A stretch of DNA of 64,000 nt from Streptomyces sp. TLI_105 (GTDB taxonomy: Bacteria > Actinomycetota > Actinomycetes > Streptomycetales > Streptomycetaceae). Position 1 is the first letter of the stretch, and each line of letters begins with the position of its first letter. Positions 33,324-42,279 of this stretch are shown here, piece after piece. The stretch lies in assembly GCF_900105415.1 (NCBI RefSeq), contig NZ_FNSM01000001.1, positions 3,798,501 through 3,862,500 on the forward strand, given 5' to 3'. A program made the translations under genes and the position numbers. Under the pieces are notes generated by a model. The model saw nothing but the letters and a program-made list of their open reading frames with translations, was not told the origin of the DNA and ran no database searches.

Positions 33324-34250
33324 ATGACTTCCGACACGGTGCCGGCCCTCGAACCGGGACGGCAGATCCACACGTATGACGAGCTCACCCCCGAGCAGGT
33401 CCAGGACGTACTGGAGCTGCTCGCGGCCGCCGACCAGGCAGACGGCATGCACGCCGTGTCCGAGCAGGGGCGGCTCTACCTGCGCCACGGCAGGCGCGAG
33501 GGCGTGCGGCACTTCCTCCTCACCGTCGGCCCCCGCCTGTACGGCTACGCCCAGCTGGAGGACACCGACCCGATCGAGGCCCCGGCCGCGGAACTGGTCG
33601 TCCACCCCTCCCACCGGGGCCGCGGCCACGGCCGGGCGCTCGGCACCGCCCTGCTCAACGCCTCCGGCAAGCGGCTGCGCGTCTGGGCGCACGGCGGCAA
33701 GTCGGCGGCCCGGCACCTCGCCCAGGTCCTGGGCCTGACGCTCTTCCGCGAGCTGCGCCAGCTGCGCCGCCCCCTGGTGCCGCTCGACCTCCCGGAGCCG
33801 GTGCTGCCCGAGGGCGTCACCGTCCGCACCTTCGTCCCCGGCCAGGACGACACGGCCTGGCTCGCCGTCAACGCCGCCGCCTTCGCGCACCACCCGGAGC
33901 AGGGCTCGCTCACGCAGCGGGACCTGGACGACCGGATGGCCGAGCCGTGGTTCGACCCGAAGGGCTTCTTCCTCGCGGAGAAGGACGGCCGGCTGATCGG
34001 CTTCCACTGGACGAAGACGCACGCCGAGGAGCAGCTCGGCGAGGTGTACGTGGTGGGCATCCTGCCGGACGCCCAGGGCGGCGGCCTCGGCAAGGCGCTG
34101 ACCGCGATCGGCCTGCGGCACCTGGCGGCGCAGGGGCTGCCGACGGCGATGCTGTACGTGGACGCGGACAACAAGGCGGCGGTGCGGGTCTACGAGGGGA
34201 TCGGGTTCACGACGCACGAGGTGGACCTGATGTACCGCACGGAGTCGTGA
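33324..34250 (+). CDS. mshD: Mycothiol synthase (MshD)
   Basis: A 308-residue tandem GNAT protein. The N-terminal inactive-type domain (20-150) includes VHPSHRGRGHGRALGTALL; the C-terminal active domain (165-305) includes VGILPDAQGGGLGKALTAIG (acetyl-CoA loop), LYVDADNKAAVRVYEGIGF and the closing HEVDLMYRTES. MshD adds the acetyl group to Cys-GlcN-Ins in the last step of mycothiol synthesis. A TAGGCT -10-like hexamer lies about 12 bases before the ATG. The 3' end has been tandemly duplicated, including its stop. Confidence 0.93.
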   Translation: MTSDTVPALEPGRQIHTYDELTPEQVQDVLELLAAADQADGMHAVSEQGRLYLRHGRREGVRHFLLTVGPRLYGYAQLEDTDPIEAPAAELVVHPSHRGRGHGRALGTALLNASGKRLRVWAHGGKSAARHLAQVLGLTLFRELRQLRRPLVPLDLPEPVLPEGVTVRTFVPGQDDTAWLAVNAAAFAHHPEQGSLTQRDLDDRMAEPWFDPKGFFLAEKDGRLIGFHWTKTHAEEQLGEVYVVGILPDAQGGGLGKALTAIGLRHLAAQGLPTAMLYVDADNKAAVRVYEGIGFTTHEVDLMYRTES

Positions 34251-34303
34251 CCCGCCCGTACCGGACGGAGCCGTGACCGGCCCGTACCGCACGGAGTCGT
34301 AAC
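34232..34303 (+). repeat. 26-bp tandem duplication of the mshD 3' end
   Basis: Three copies of a unit beginning GTACCGCACGGAGTCGTGAC occur at 34232-34257, 34258-34283 (GTACCGGACGGAGCCGTGAC) and 34284-34303 (partial, stop TAA). The first is the last codons and stop of mshD; the others are non-coding relics of slippage. Confidence 0.8.
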
Positions 34304-34343
34304 GCCTGGTGCACAGGGGGCGGTTGACACCGCCCCCTCCTTT

Positions 34344-34383
34344 CCACCACCCTTTCACTACTTGATTAGTGAAAGGGTGGTGG
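34344..34383 (+). promoter_or_regulatory. 17-bp perfect palindrome before the GntR gene
   Basis: CCACCACCCTTTCACTA at 34344-34360 is exactly complementary to the arm at 34367-34383, with a 6-base spacer (CTTGAT). TTGACA lies at 34324-34329 upstream. It fits a GntR (YtrA-type) autoregulatory operator overlapping the promoter, or an RNA hairpin ahead of the start codon. The TTG codon at 34362 lies in its spacer, which argues against it being the true start. Confidence 0.8.
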
Positions 34384-34391
34384 AAGGGATC

Positions 34392-34775
34392 GTGGTCGAG
34401 TACCGCATCGACCGGCGCAGCGGCGTCGCCACCTACCTCCAGATCGTCCAGCAGACGAAGCAGGCCCTCCGGATGGGCCTCCTGGAGCCCGGCGACCGAC
34501 TGCCCACCGCACGCGAGGTCGTCGAAGCGACGGCCATCAACCCCAACACGGTCCTCAAGGCCTACCGCGAGCTCGAACGCGAAGGCCTCGTCGAGGCCCG
34601 CCGCGGCCTCGGCACCTTCGTCCGCGCCACCCTCGGCACCGGCCCCGCCGACTCGCCCCTCCGCGGCGAACTCACCGACTGGGCCCGCCGGGCACGCGCC
34701 GCCGGACTGGAGCGGGAGGACGTGGCCGCGCTCTTCGCATCCGTACTGAAGGAACACTTCGAGGGGGACGAATGA
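34392..34775 (+). CDS. GntR-family (YtrA-type) regulator
   Basis: A 127-residue winged-helix regulator from a GTG at 34392, behind GAAGGG and just after the palindrome; frames from TTG 34362 or GTG 34377/34380 are possible. The helix-turn-helix is residues 10-75 (GVATYLQIVQQTKQALRMGL, GDRLPTAREVVEATAINPNT, VLKAYRELEREGLVEARRGL). The short C-terminal helix (RGELTDWARRARAAGLERED) is the YtrA-type dimer segment. Its stop overlaps the ABC ATPase start (ATGA). It probably represses its own operon through the palindrome; YtrA-type operons respond to cell-wall antibiotics in Bacillus. Confidence 0.9.
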   Translation: MVEYRIDRRSGVATYLQIVQQTKQALRMGLLEPGDRLPTAREVVEATAINPNTVLKAYRELEREGLVEARRGLGTFVRATLGTGPADSPLRGELTDWARRARAAGLEREDVAALFASVLKEHFEGDE

Positions 34776-35611
34776 CCGGTCCGGTCATCGAGGCCGACGG
34801 CCTCGGCATGCACTACCGACGGCGTGGCGGAGCCTGGGCCCTGAAGGACTGCACGTTCGCCCTGCCCGCCGGCCGGGTCGCCGCCGTCGTCGGACCCAAC
34901 GGGGCGGGGAAGTCGACCCTTCTCGGCCTGGCCGCGGGCCTGCTGCGCCCCACGGAGGGCCGGATCACGGCCCCCGCGAGGGACCGCCTCGCGTACGTCG
35001 CCCAGGACAAACCCCTGTACGGGCAGCTCACCGTCGCCGAGACGCTGCGCCTGGGCCGCGAACTCAACCCGGACCGCTGGGACCCGGCCGTCGCCGAGAG
35101 CATCGTCGCGGCCGGCCCCCTGCCCGCGAACGCCCGGGTCCGCTCCCTCTCCGGCGGGCAGCGCACCCGGCTCGCGCTCGCCCTTGCCCTCGGCAAGCGG
35201 CCCGAACTGCTGCTCCTGGACGAGCCGATGGCGGACCTCGACCCCCTCGCCCGGCGCGAACTCATGGGTGCCCTCCTGGCCGACGCCGCAGAACGCGGCA
35301 CGACCGTCGTCATGTCCTCGCACATCCTTACCGAGCTGGAAGGCGCCTGCGACCACCTGCTCCTCGTGCAGGACGGCCGCATCCGCCTCGACGGCGCGAT
35401 CGACGACCTGCTCGCCGCGCACACCCTGGTGACCGGCCCGGTCGCCGACCTCTCCCCGCACACGGTCGTCGAGTCCCGGACGACGGGCCGTCAGCTCACG
35501 GCCCTCGTCCGCCGCGAGGGCCCTGTCGAAGGCCCGTGGGTGGCCACCGAACCCTCTCTGGAGGAACTCCTCCTCGCCCACCTCCGCACCACCGAAGGAG
35601 CCTCCGCATGA
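34772..35611 (+). CDS. ABC transporter ATP-binding protein
   Basis: A 279-residue ATPase. Walker A is VVGPNGAGKSTLLGLAAGLL near 45, Q-loop is LAYVAQDKPLYGQL, the signature is VRSLSGGQRTRLALALALG, Walker B is LLLDEPMADLDPLARREL and the H-loop is TTVVMSSHILTELEGA. The C-terminal 60 residues are a degenerate extension. Its start overlaps the GntR stop and its stop overlaps the permease start, so the three genes form one coupled operon. Confidence 0.93.
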   Translation: MTGPVIEADGLGMHYRRRGGAWALKDCTFALPAGRVAAVVGPNGAGKSTLLGLAAGLLRPTEGRITAPARDRLAYVAQDKPLYGQLTVAETLRLGRELNPDRWDPAVAESIVAAGPLPANARVRSLSGGQRTRLALALALGKRPELLLLDEPMADLDPLARRELMGALLADAAERGTTVVMSSHILTELEGACDHLLLVQDGRIRLDGAIDDLLAAHTLVTGPVADLSPHTVVESRTTGRQLTALVRREGPVEGPWVATEPSLEELLLAHLRTTEGASA

Positions 35612-36561
35612 GCGCCCTCGCCCTCAGGGGCCCGCACTGGGTGACGGCCCGCCAGCACCGGCGGGCGCTGTGGCTGACGGTCGCGGCGGTGGCCGTGTCC
35701 CTGGCGGTGATCGGGGGGCTGCGGGTCTGGGACATGAGCAAGGACGCCGAGCTCCCGGACAGGTGGGGCCGGGGCTACGATCTGCTGCGCGCCGCCATGG
35801 CGCAGTTCTCCCAGGGGATGCTCGCGCTGCCCCTGCTCGTCGGGGCTTTCGTCGCGGGCCCCCTGATCGCCCGCGAATTCGAGTCGGGGACGTACAAGCT
35901 GTCGCTCACCCAGTCGATCACCCCGGTCACCTGGCTCCGGACCAAGCTCCTCACCGCGACCGCCGCCTCCCTCGCGACCACTCTCGCCCTCACGGCGGTC
36001 TATCTGATCGGCTGGCAGCGGGTCTCGGGCACCTACGGCCTCCACTGGGCCGAGCGCGGCCCGTACGAGGCCACCGGCACGGTCCTCGCCTCGTACGTCC
36101 TGCTCGCCATCGCCGTCGGCGCCCTCGTCGGCCAGCTGGTCCGCCGCACTCTGGTGGCCATGGCCGCCACCGGCGGGGTGGTGGGCCTGGTCATGCTCGC
36201 CCTCGGCGCCGTCCGCTGGGACTTCCTTCCGGTACGGACGATCACCGGCCGGGCCCACGAGGGCGTCTACGCCCTCCAGGCGCCCGGGAGCGGCCTGCTC
36301 GTGGAACAGGGGCTGATCAGCACCGACGGACAGCGGCTCCCTGGGTACTTCTGCTACGACACGGATGTCCCCGACGGCAGCTGCCGTCCCGACGAGGCCA
36401 TCGGCGTCCAGTACCTCGACTACCACCCCTTCGCCCATTTCTGGCCCACCCAGCTCATCGAGTCCGGCATCCTCCTCGCCCTCGCCGCCCTCGCGACCTA
36501 CGCCGCCTTCCGCGTGCTGCGCGCCCGCCTCCCCCAGCGCCGCCCCGGAAGACGCGCGTAG
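35608..36561 (+). CDS. ABC-2 type transporter permease
   Basis: A 317-residue membrane protein with about six helices: WLTVAAVAVSLAVIGGL, MLALPLLVGAFVAGPLIAR, TAASLATTLALTAVYLIG, VLLAIAVGALVGQLVRRT, VAMAATGGVVGLVMLALG and IESGILLALAALATYAAF. REFESGTYKLSLTQSITP is the conserved cytoplasmic loop of ABC-2 permeases. A large extracytoplasmic loop (about 215-270) contains CYDTDVPDGSC, a cysteine pair. It partners the ATPase; substrate is unknown. A strong terminator follows the gene. Confidence 0.88.
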   Translation: MSALALRGPHWVTARQHRRALWLTVAAVAVSLAVIGGLRVWDMSKDAELPDRWGRGYDLLRAAMAQFSQGMLALPLLVGAFVAGPLIAREFESGTYKLSLTQSITPVTWLRTKLLTATAASLATTLALTAVYLIGWQRVSGTYGLHWAERGPYEATGTVLASYVLLAIAVGALVGQLVRRTLVAMAATGGVVGLVMLALGAVRWDFLPVRTITGRAHEGVYALQAPGSGLLVEQGLISTDGQRLPGYFCYDTDVPDGSCRPDEAIGVQYLDYHPFAHFWPTQLIESGILLALAALATYAAFRVLRARLPQRRPGRRA

Positions 36562-36581
36562 AGGACACGCGTAGACATACC

Positions 36582-36613
36582 GGGGGCGGGGCCCCGACAA
36601 GGGCCCCGCCCCC
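36582..36613 (+). terminator. 13-bp perfect GC hairpin ending the GntR-ABC operon
   Basis: GGGGGCGGGGCCC at 36582-36594 pairs exactly with GGGCCCCGCCCCC at 36601-36613 with a 6-base loop, 20 bases after the permease stop. Confidence 0.85.
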
Positions 36614-36772
36614 GATTCCCGTACGACATGTCGTCGTTACCGGCCATTCAGACGCGCTTGCGACGCTCACGCAATGAAGCGCTCCGTGTCCGCTCTCCCC
36701 AAGGGGAGACTTCCCTCCCCCACGGCCCGCTCCGACGCGCCCGACCACCCCTTCGCGCGGAAGAATGGGGCC

Positions 36773-39040
36773 ATGAGCCAGCAGCCCGCCGAGGTCCCGG
36801 TCCAGCCCTCCGCCACACCGTCCGTCCTGTCGTCCGAAGCGTCGGCCACCGCGCCGTCCCTCGGTTCCCTGACCGCGCACCGCGCGCACGTGGTGAACGG
36901 GACCGTCGTGACCGACATCGACCCCGACCTGGACTCCGATCCCGACACCTACGAGGACGACGGCGCGCTCGGCGACGAGCTGCCGCAGGGTCGTTTCCTC
37001 GACCGGGAGCGCAGCTGGCTCGCGTTCAACGAGCGCGTCCTCGAACTCGCCGAGGACCCGACGACCCCCCTCCTCGAACGGGCGAACTTCCTCGCGATCT
37101 TCGCCTCGAACCTCGACGAGTTCTTCATGGTCCGCGTCGCGGGACTGAAGCGCCGCATCGCCACCGGCGTCGCCACCCGCTCCGCCTCCGGCCTCCAGCC
37201 CCGCGAGGTCCTCGACCTGATCTGGACCCGCTCGCGCGAGCTCATGGCCCGGCACGCCGCCTGCTACCAGCAGGACGTCGCCCCGGCCCTCGCCGACGAG
37301 GGCATCCACCTGATCCGCTGGCCCGAGCTCACGGAGAAGGAGCAGGCGCGGCTCTTCACCCTCTTCCGGCAGCAGATCTTCCCGGTCCTCACCCCGCTGG
37401 CCGTGGACCCGGCCCACCCCTTCCCGTACATCTCCGGCCTCAGCCTCAACCTCGCCGTGGTCGTACGCAATCCGGTCAGCGGCCACCGCCACTTCGCGCG
37501 CGTGAAGGTGCCGCCGCTGCTCTCCCGCTTCCTGGAGGCCTCCCCGCAGCGGTACGTGCCCCTGGAGGACGTCATCGCCGCGCACCTGGAGGAGCTGTTC
37601 CCCGGCATGGAGGTGCTGGCGCACCACATGTTCCGGGTCACCAGGAACGAGGACCTGGAGGTCGAGGAGGACGACACGGAGAACCTGCTCCAGGCCCTGG
37701 AGAAGGAGCTCATGCGGCGCCGCTTCGGGCCCCCGGTGCGCCTGGAGGTCGAGGAGTCCATCGACCCGTACGTCCTCGACCTGCTGGTGCGCGAGCTGAA
37801 GGTCTCCGACGCCGAGGTCTATCCGCTGCCCGGCCCGCTCGACCTCACCGGCCTCTTCGGGATCGCCGGGCAGGACCGGCCCGAGCTGAAGTACCCGAAG
37901 TTCGTCGCCGGCACCCACCGGGACCTCTCCGAGGTCGAGTCGGCGTCCGCGCCCGACATATTCGCCGCGCTGCGCGAGCGGGACGTGCTCCTGCACCACC
38001 CGTACGACTCCTTCTCGACGTCCGTGCAGGCCTTCCTGGAGCAGGCCGCCGCCGACCCGGACGTCCTCGCGATCAAGCAGACGCTGTACCGGACCTCCGG
38101 CGACTCCCCGATAGTGGACGCCCTCATCGACGCCGCCGAGTCCGGCAAGCAGGTCCTCGTCCTCGTCGAGATCAAGGCCCGCTTCGACGAGCAGGCCAAC
38201 ATCAAGTGGGCGCGCAAGCTGGAGGAGGCCGGCTGCCACGTCGTCTACGGCCTCGTCGGCCTGAAGACCCACTGCAAGCTGTCGCTGGTCGTACGGCAGG
38301 AGGGCGAGCTCCTGCGCCGCTACTCGCACGTCGGCACCGGCAACTACCACCCGAAGACGGCCCGGCTCTACGAGGACCTGGGCCTGCTCACCGCCGACCC
38401 GCAGGTCGGCGCCGACCTCTCCGACCTGTTCAACCGGCTCTCCGGCTACTCCCGCCGCGAGACGTACCGCCGCCTGCTCACCGCCCCCAAGTCGCTGCGG
38501 GACGGGCTGGTCTCCCGGATCACCAAGGAGATCGCGCACCACCGCGCCGGGCGGCCCGCGTACGTACGGATCAAGGTCAACTCGATGGTCGACGAGGCCG
38601 TCATCGACGCCTGCTACCAGGCCTCCCGGGCCGGCGTCCCCGTCGACATCTGGGTCCGCGGCATCTGCGCCGTCCGCCCCGGCGTCACCGGCCTCTCGGA
38701 GAACATCCGGGTCCGCTCGATCCTCGGCCGCTTCCTGGAGCACTCCCGGGTCTTCGCCTTCGGCAACGGCGGCGAACCCGAGGTCTGGCTCGGCAGCGCC
38801 GACATGATGCACCGCAACCTGGACCGCCGGATCGAGGCCCTCGTACGGGTCTCCGACCCGGCGCACCGGGCAGCGCTCACCCGGCTCCTGGAGACCGGGA
38901 TGTCCGACACCACCTCCTCCTGGCACCTCGGCCCCGACGGGAACTGGACGCGCCACGCGACCGACCCCGAGGGCAGGCCCCTGAGGCACGTCCAGGAGAT
39001 GCTCATCGACGCGCGGAGGCGCCGGCGTGCACAACCCTGA
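36773..39040 (+). CDS. ppk: Polyphosphate kinase 1
   Basis: A 755-residue PPK1. An acidic, disordered N-terminal 75 residues ([18 protein letters not shown]) precede the N domain ([37 protein letters not shown]). The catalytic phospholipase-D-like region has the phosphohistidine motif [20 protein letters not shown] near 515 and [20 protein letters not shown] with [20 protein letters not shown]. It transfers ATP gamma-phosphate to polyphosphate reversibly in the cytoplasm. The ATG at 36773 is preferred; an in-frame upstream ATG at 36674 lies in a shorter upstream frame. It overlaps the CHAD gene by 14 bases. Confidence 0.95.
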   Translation: MSQQPAEVPVQPSATPSVLSSEASATAPSLGSLTAHRAHVVNGTVVTDIDPDLDSDPDTYEDDGALGDELPQGRFLDRERSWLAFNERVLELAEDPTTPLLERANFLAIFASNLDEFFMVRVAGLKRRIATGVATRSASGLQPREVLDLIWTRSRELMARHAACYQQDVAPALADEGIHLIRWPELTEKEQARLFTLFRQQIFPVLTPLAVDPAHPFPYISGLSLNLAVVVRNPVSGHRHFARVKVPPLLSRFLEASPQRYVPLEDVIAAHLEELFPGMEVLAHHMFRVTRNEDLEVEEDDTENLLQALEKELMRRRFGPPVRLEVEESIDPYVLDLLVRELKVSDAEVYPLPGPLDLTGLFGIAGQDRPELKYPKFVAGTHRDLSEVESASAPDIFAALRERDVLLHHPYDSFSTSVQAFLEQAAADPDVLAIKQTLYRTSGDSPIVDALIDAAESGKQVLVLVEIKARFDEQANIKWARKLEEAGCHVVYGLVGLKTHCKLSLVVRQEGELLRRYSHVGTGNYHPKTARLYEDLGLLTADPQVGADLSDLFNRLSGYSRRETYRRLLTAPKSLRDGLVSRITKEIAHHRAGRPAYVRIKVNSMVDEAVIDACYQASRAGVPVDIWVRGICAVRPGVTGLSENIRVRSILGRFLEHSRVFAFGNGGEPEVWLGSADMMHRNLDRRIEALVRVSDPAHRAALTRLLETGMSDTTSSWHLGPDGNWTRHATDPEGRPLRHVQEMLIDARRRRRAQP

Positions 39041-40010
39041 CCACTCGCAGGACGTCACGGCGGGCGAGGTCCTGGCCCCCTACCTGCACGCGCGGGCCGC
39101 GGACTTCCTCCGCGGCCTGCGCCTGCACACCGAGAGCGGCTCCGACACGGCCGGAGCGGAGGAGGCCTCCCGTACGCTGCGGGGCGCGGCCCGCCGGATC
39201 GGCGGCACCCTCCACACCTTCCGGCCGCTGCTCGACACGGCCTGGGCCGACCAGCTGCGCACCGAGCTCGCCTGGCTCTCCGGCACGCTGGCCCTGGAGC
39301 AGGCCTGCACCTCCCGGCTGGTCCGGCTGGTGGACGCGCTGTCCCGCCTGTCGAGCGGCGGGGGTCCGGTGCCGGCGGCCCGGGGTTCGGAGAGCACGGG
39401 GCTCACGGTCGGCGCGGCCCGGGCCGGCGCCCTCCTCGAACGCCAGCTGACCCTGGCCCGCACGCGCGCCCACTCCGCCTCCCTCCAGGCGCTCGGCTCC
39501 GCCCGCTTCCACGCGATCGCCGACGCCGTCGCGCTCCTCGCCTCCGAGGTGCCGCTCGGGCCGGCGGGCGCGGCCCCGGCCATCGAGGTCATCGACGCCC
39601 CCGCCGAGCTCGCGGAGCGGCGCCTCCTCGACGCGGTGGCGGCGCTCCCCCTCGCCCGGGCGGCGCACCCGTACAACGCGGACGCCCTCGCCCTGGCCGC
39701 CGGCGAGAGCCAGGACGCGCCCTGGCACCAGACCCGGCTCCTGCTGCGCCTGCACCGGTACGCCACCGAGGCCCTGCACACCGGCGGCGAACCCGACTCC
39801 GTCCTGTACGAGGCCGCCCGGGCCCTCGACCGGCACCGCGACGCCGCCGAGGCCGCGACGGCCGCCGCCACCGCCGCCCGCACCCCGCGCATCGCCCCCG
39901 CCACCGCCTACGCCCTGGGTGTCCTCCACGCCGACCAGCGCCACGAGGTCGAGGCCGCGCGCTTCGCCTTCCAGCGCGCCTGGCACAGAACGACGGCCCC
40001 GGTCCCATGA
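39027..40010 (+). CDS. CHAD domain-containing protein
   Basis: A 327-residue mainly helical protein from a GTG start inside the ppk 3' end. It begins [20 protein letters not shown], with conserved Arg/His-rich CHAD features such as [20 protein letters not shown] and [21 protein letters not shown] domains bind polyphosphate; the 14-base overlap with ppk supports a role with the polymer, for instance binding granules or regulating PPK. The first histidine-rich segment is clear; the second CHAD half is more divergent. Its stop overlaps the Nudix start (ATGA). Confidence 0.85.
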   Translation: MHNPDHSQDVTAGEVLAPYLHARAADFLRGLRLHTESGSDTAGAEEASRTLRGAARRIGGTLHTFRPLLDTAWADQLRTELAWLSGTLALEQACTSRLVRLVDALSRLSSGGGPVPAARGSESTGLTVGAARAGALLERQLTLARTRAHSASLQALGSARFHAIADAVALLASEVPLGPAGAAPAIEVIDAPAELAERRLLDAVAALPLARAAHPYNADALALAAGESQDAPWHQTRLLLRLHRYATEALHTGGEPDSVLYEAARALDRHRDAAEAATAAATAARTPRIAPATAYALGVLHADQRHEVEAARFAFQRAWHRTTAPVP

Positions 40011-40417
40011 GCGGCACCCCCATCCTGGCGGCGGGCTGCGTCCTGTGGCGCCCGGCGGTTTCCGGCCACGGCATCGAGATCGCCCTGGTCCACCGGCCCA
40101 AGTGGGACGACTGGTCGCACCCGAAGGGCAAGCGGAAACGCGGCGAGACGGCGGAGGCGTGCGCGATGCGCGAGGTACTGGAGGAGACGGGCAGGCGCTG
40201 CGAGCTCGGCACGCGCCTGCCGACGGCCCACTACACGGTGGACGGCCGGCCCAAGGAGGTCGCGTACTGGTCGGCCCGGGCGCTGGACGGCGGCTTCGTC
40301 CCGACGAGGGAGATCGACGCCCTCGTCTGGCTTCCCCCGTCGGCGGCCCGCCACCGCCTCACCCAACCCAGAGACCGAGAACTCCTGGACACAGCCCTGT
40401 CCACCACCCACCCCTGA
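40007..40417 (+). CDS. Nudix hydrolase
   Basis: A 136-residue Nudix protein. The box G-x5-E-x7-R-E-U-x-E-E-x-G-U is GKRKRGETAEACAMREVLEE followed by TGRR, complete. It begins PILAAGCVLWRPAVSGHGIE and resembles the N-terminal part of mycobacterial MutT1 but lacks its phosphatase domain. It is the third gene of the ppk-CHAD operon. Candidates for substrate are diadenosine polyphosphates, 8-oxo-nucleotides or polyphosphate derivatives. Confidence 0.9.
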   Translation: MSGTPILAAGCVLWRPAVSGHGIEIALVHRPKWDDWSHPKGKRKRGETAEACAMREVLEETGRRCELGTRLPTAHYTVDGRPKEVAYWSARALDGGFVPTREIDALVWLPPSAARHRLTQPRDRELLDTALSTTHP

Positions 40418-40439
40418 CGCCCCGGCGCCTCCCGTGTGG

Positions 40440-40790
40440 GCCCTCGTCCCGCCCCCGCCCAGTGCCTGCGGGCCGACGCCCCGCCCCCGCCCCGTGTGGG
40501 CAATCGTCCCGCTGGGGCGGGACGGGTGGGCACACGGGACGGCGCCTTCAGCGGCGCCTCCGCGTTCCGCGCCTGGACCCGCACCGACAGCGCGGTGCGC
40601 AACGGGGTGCGGGTCAGGGCGCGGGAGCCTGGGCCCGGCAAGGGGCGCCGTTCCGTGTGCCCACCCTCCCCCAAGCTCTCGGCTTCGCTCGAGCAGGGGG
40701 GACCCCCTCGCCCCAGCGGAACGCATGCCCACAACGGCAGGGCGGGGCGCCGCCCCAGTGGGCGCAGCCCGCGACGGGGGCGGGCGCGGC
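40440..40790 (+). repeat. Composite palindromic repeat, copy B, in the nudix-pstS gap
   Basis: In the 599-base gap 40418-41016 this copy occupies the first 370 bases; the rest is the pstS promoter. Its left arm (40491-40560) carries CGTCCCGC/GCGGGACG (40505-40512 and 40517-40524), its right arm (40640-40735) the CGTTCC/GGAACG type plus a nested hairpin insert at 40668-40705. Compared with copy A at 3070, left and right arm types are swapped and the central segment is inverted, while the 64-bp block with the insert (40656-40719) is identical and in the same orientation. Confidence 0.75.
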
Positions 40791-40844
40791 CCGCACCGGA
40801 GGGCGCCGCCCGCCCCAGGGCCCCGCACCCGCGCTTCCGGCACG

Positions 40845-40888
40845 GTTCACTTCCCGTTCACCCTCCCCCGTCGACCGCTTCACCTGTT
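40845..40888 (+). promoter_or_regulatory. PHO boxes of the pstSCAB operon
   Basis: Four 11-base direct-repeat units lie in register: GTTCACTTCCC (40845), GTTCACCCTCC (40856), CCCGTCGACCG (40867, weak) and CTTCACCTGTT (40878). They match the Streptomyces PhoP-binding consensus GTTCACC, so the operon should be induced by PhoP under phosphate starvation. CCTAATTTC at 40891-40899 follows as -10 candidate. The pstS GTG is 128 bases downstream. Confidence 0.85.
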
Positions 40889-41016
40889 CTGCCTAATTTC
40901 GGCCTTACACGGTGCAAGGAGCACAGCGACGCACCGATCAACCGACACACGCCGCCGTAGAACGGTCAGGACATGACGGTCCGCGACAAGGCGGCTTCTG
41001 GAAGGAACACCCGAAA

Positions 41017-42165
41017 GTGAAGCTTTCGCGCAAGAACGGGCTTCGCGCCTCCGCGATCGGTGCCCTCGTCGTCTCCGGTGCGCTCGTCCTCTCGGCGTGT
41101 GGCTCGGACAACAACACGGACACCCCGACCAAGGACGGCGGCACCAAGTCCTCCTCTGCCGCCGCCGCGTCGAACATCGCGTGCGACGGTGCCAAGGGCC
41201 AGCTCCTCGCCGCCGGCTCCAGCGCGCAGAAGAACGCCATGGACCTGTGGGTCAAGAACTTCCAGGCCGCGTGCTCCGGCGTCGAGGTCAACTACCAGGC
41301 CATCGGCTCCGGCGGCGGCATCACCAAGTTCAACCAGGGTCAGGTCACCTTCGCCGGCTCCGACTCCGCCCTCAAGGACGAAGAGGTCGCCGAGTCGCAG
41401 AAGATCTGCAAGGGCGGCAAGGGCGTCAACCTGCCGATGGTCGGCGGCCCCATCGCCATCGGCTACAAGCTGGACGGCGTGGACAACCTGGTCCTGGACG
41501 CCCCCACCCTGGCCAAGATCTTCGACACGAAGATCACCAAGTGGAACGACCCGGCGATCGCCAAGCTGAACCCGGGCGCGAAGCTCCCCGACACCACCAT
41601 CCAGGCCTTCCACCGCTCGGACGAGTCGGGCACCACCCAGAACCTGGGCAAGTACCTCTCGGCCACCGCGAAGGCCGACTGGAAGTACGACCCGAAGACG
41701 AAGTCGTGGCCCGCCCCGGGCGGCCAGGCCGCCAACGGCTCCTCCGGCGTCGCCACCGCGGTCAAGGACGCCGAGGGCTCCATCGGCTACTTCGAGCTCT
41801 CCTACGCGACGGCCAACAAGATCTCCACGGTCAGCATCAACACCGGTGCCGCCGCCCCGGTCGCCGCCTCCACGGAGAACGCCTCGAAGGCCATCGCCGC
41901 CGCCAAGGTCAAGGGCACGGGCAGCGACCTGGCCCTCTCCCTCGACTACACCACCAAGGCCGAGGGCGCCTACCCGCTGACCCTCGTCACGTACGAGATC
42001 GCCTGCGACAAGGGCAACAAGGCGGAGACCCTGCCGACCCTGAAGGCGTTCCTCACCTACACCGCCAGCGAGGAGGGCCAGAAGGTCCTCGCCGACGCCG
42101 GCTACGCCCCGCTCCCGGCCGAGATCGCGGCCAAGGTCCGCGCGATCGTCCCGACCCTGTCCTGA
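41017..42165 (+). CDS. pstS: Phosphate ABC transporter substrate-binding lipoprotein PstS
   Basis: A 382-residue lipoprotein from a GTG start. Signal peptide and lipobox: LRASAIGALVVSGALVLSAC, with the Cys as the lipid-modified residue. The mature protein has the PstS phosphate-binding motifs AAGSSAQKNAMDLWVKNFQA, YQAIGSGGGITKFNQGQVTF (phosphate-binding loop), AGSDSALKD and FHRSDESGTTQNLGKYL. It captures inorganic phosphate for PstCAB. Controlled by the PHO boxes at 40845-40888; first of the pstSCAB operon. Confidence 0.97.
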   Translation: MKLSRKNGLRASAIGALVVSGALVLSACGSDNNTDTPTKDGGTKSSSAAAASNIACDGAKGQLLAAGSSAQKNAMDLWVKNFQAACSGVEVNYQAIGSGGGITKFNQGQVTFAGSDSALKDEEVAESQKICKGGKGVNLPMVGGPIAIGYKLDGVDNLVLDAPTLAKIFDTKITKWNDPAIAKLNPGAKLPDTTIQAFHRSDESGTTQNLGKYLSATAKADWKYDPKTKSWPAPGGQAANGSSGVATAVKDAEGSIGYFELSYATANKISTVSINTGAAAPVAASTENASKAIAAAKVKGTGSDLALSLDYTTKAEGAYPLTLVTYEIACDKGNKAETLPTLKAFLTYTASEEGQKVLADAGYAPLPAEIAAKVRAIVPTLS

Positions 42166-42206
42166 CCCCCGGCCGGGGTCGGCCCCTCACCTCCCGTGGA
42201 GGGGCC
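42164..42206 (+). terminator. Two hairpins between pstS and pstC
   Basis: GACCCC/GGGGTC (42164-42169 with 42175-42180) and GGCCCCTC (42181-42188) with GAGGGGCC (42199-42206) form two stems just after pstS. Such structures usually stabilise the abundant pstS message or attenuate read-through into pstCAB. Confidence 0.6.
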
Positions 42207-42279
42207 GGCCCCGGCATCCGGTGCACCGCCGCCAGGGCCCCCGTACTCGCGTACGGGACCCGCAGACCGGAGAAAACCG

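Noticed and set aside
36620..36772. PHO box upstream of ppk
   Set aside because: GTTACCGGCC and TTCAGACGC are only weakly similar and out of the 11-base register; I could not defend a PhoP site here.
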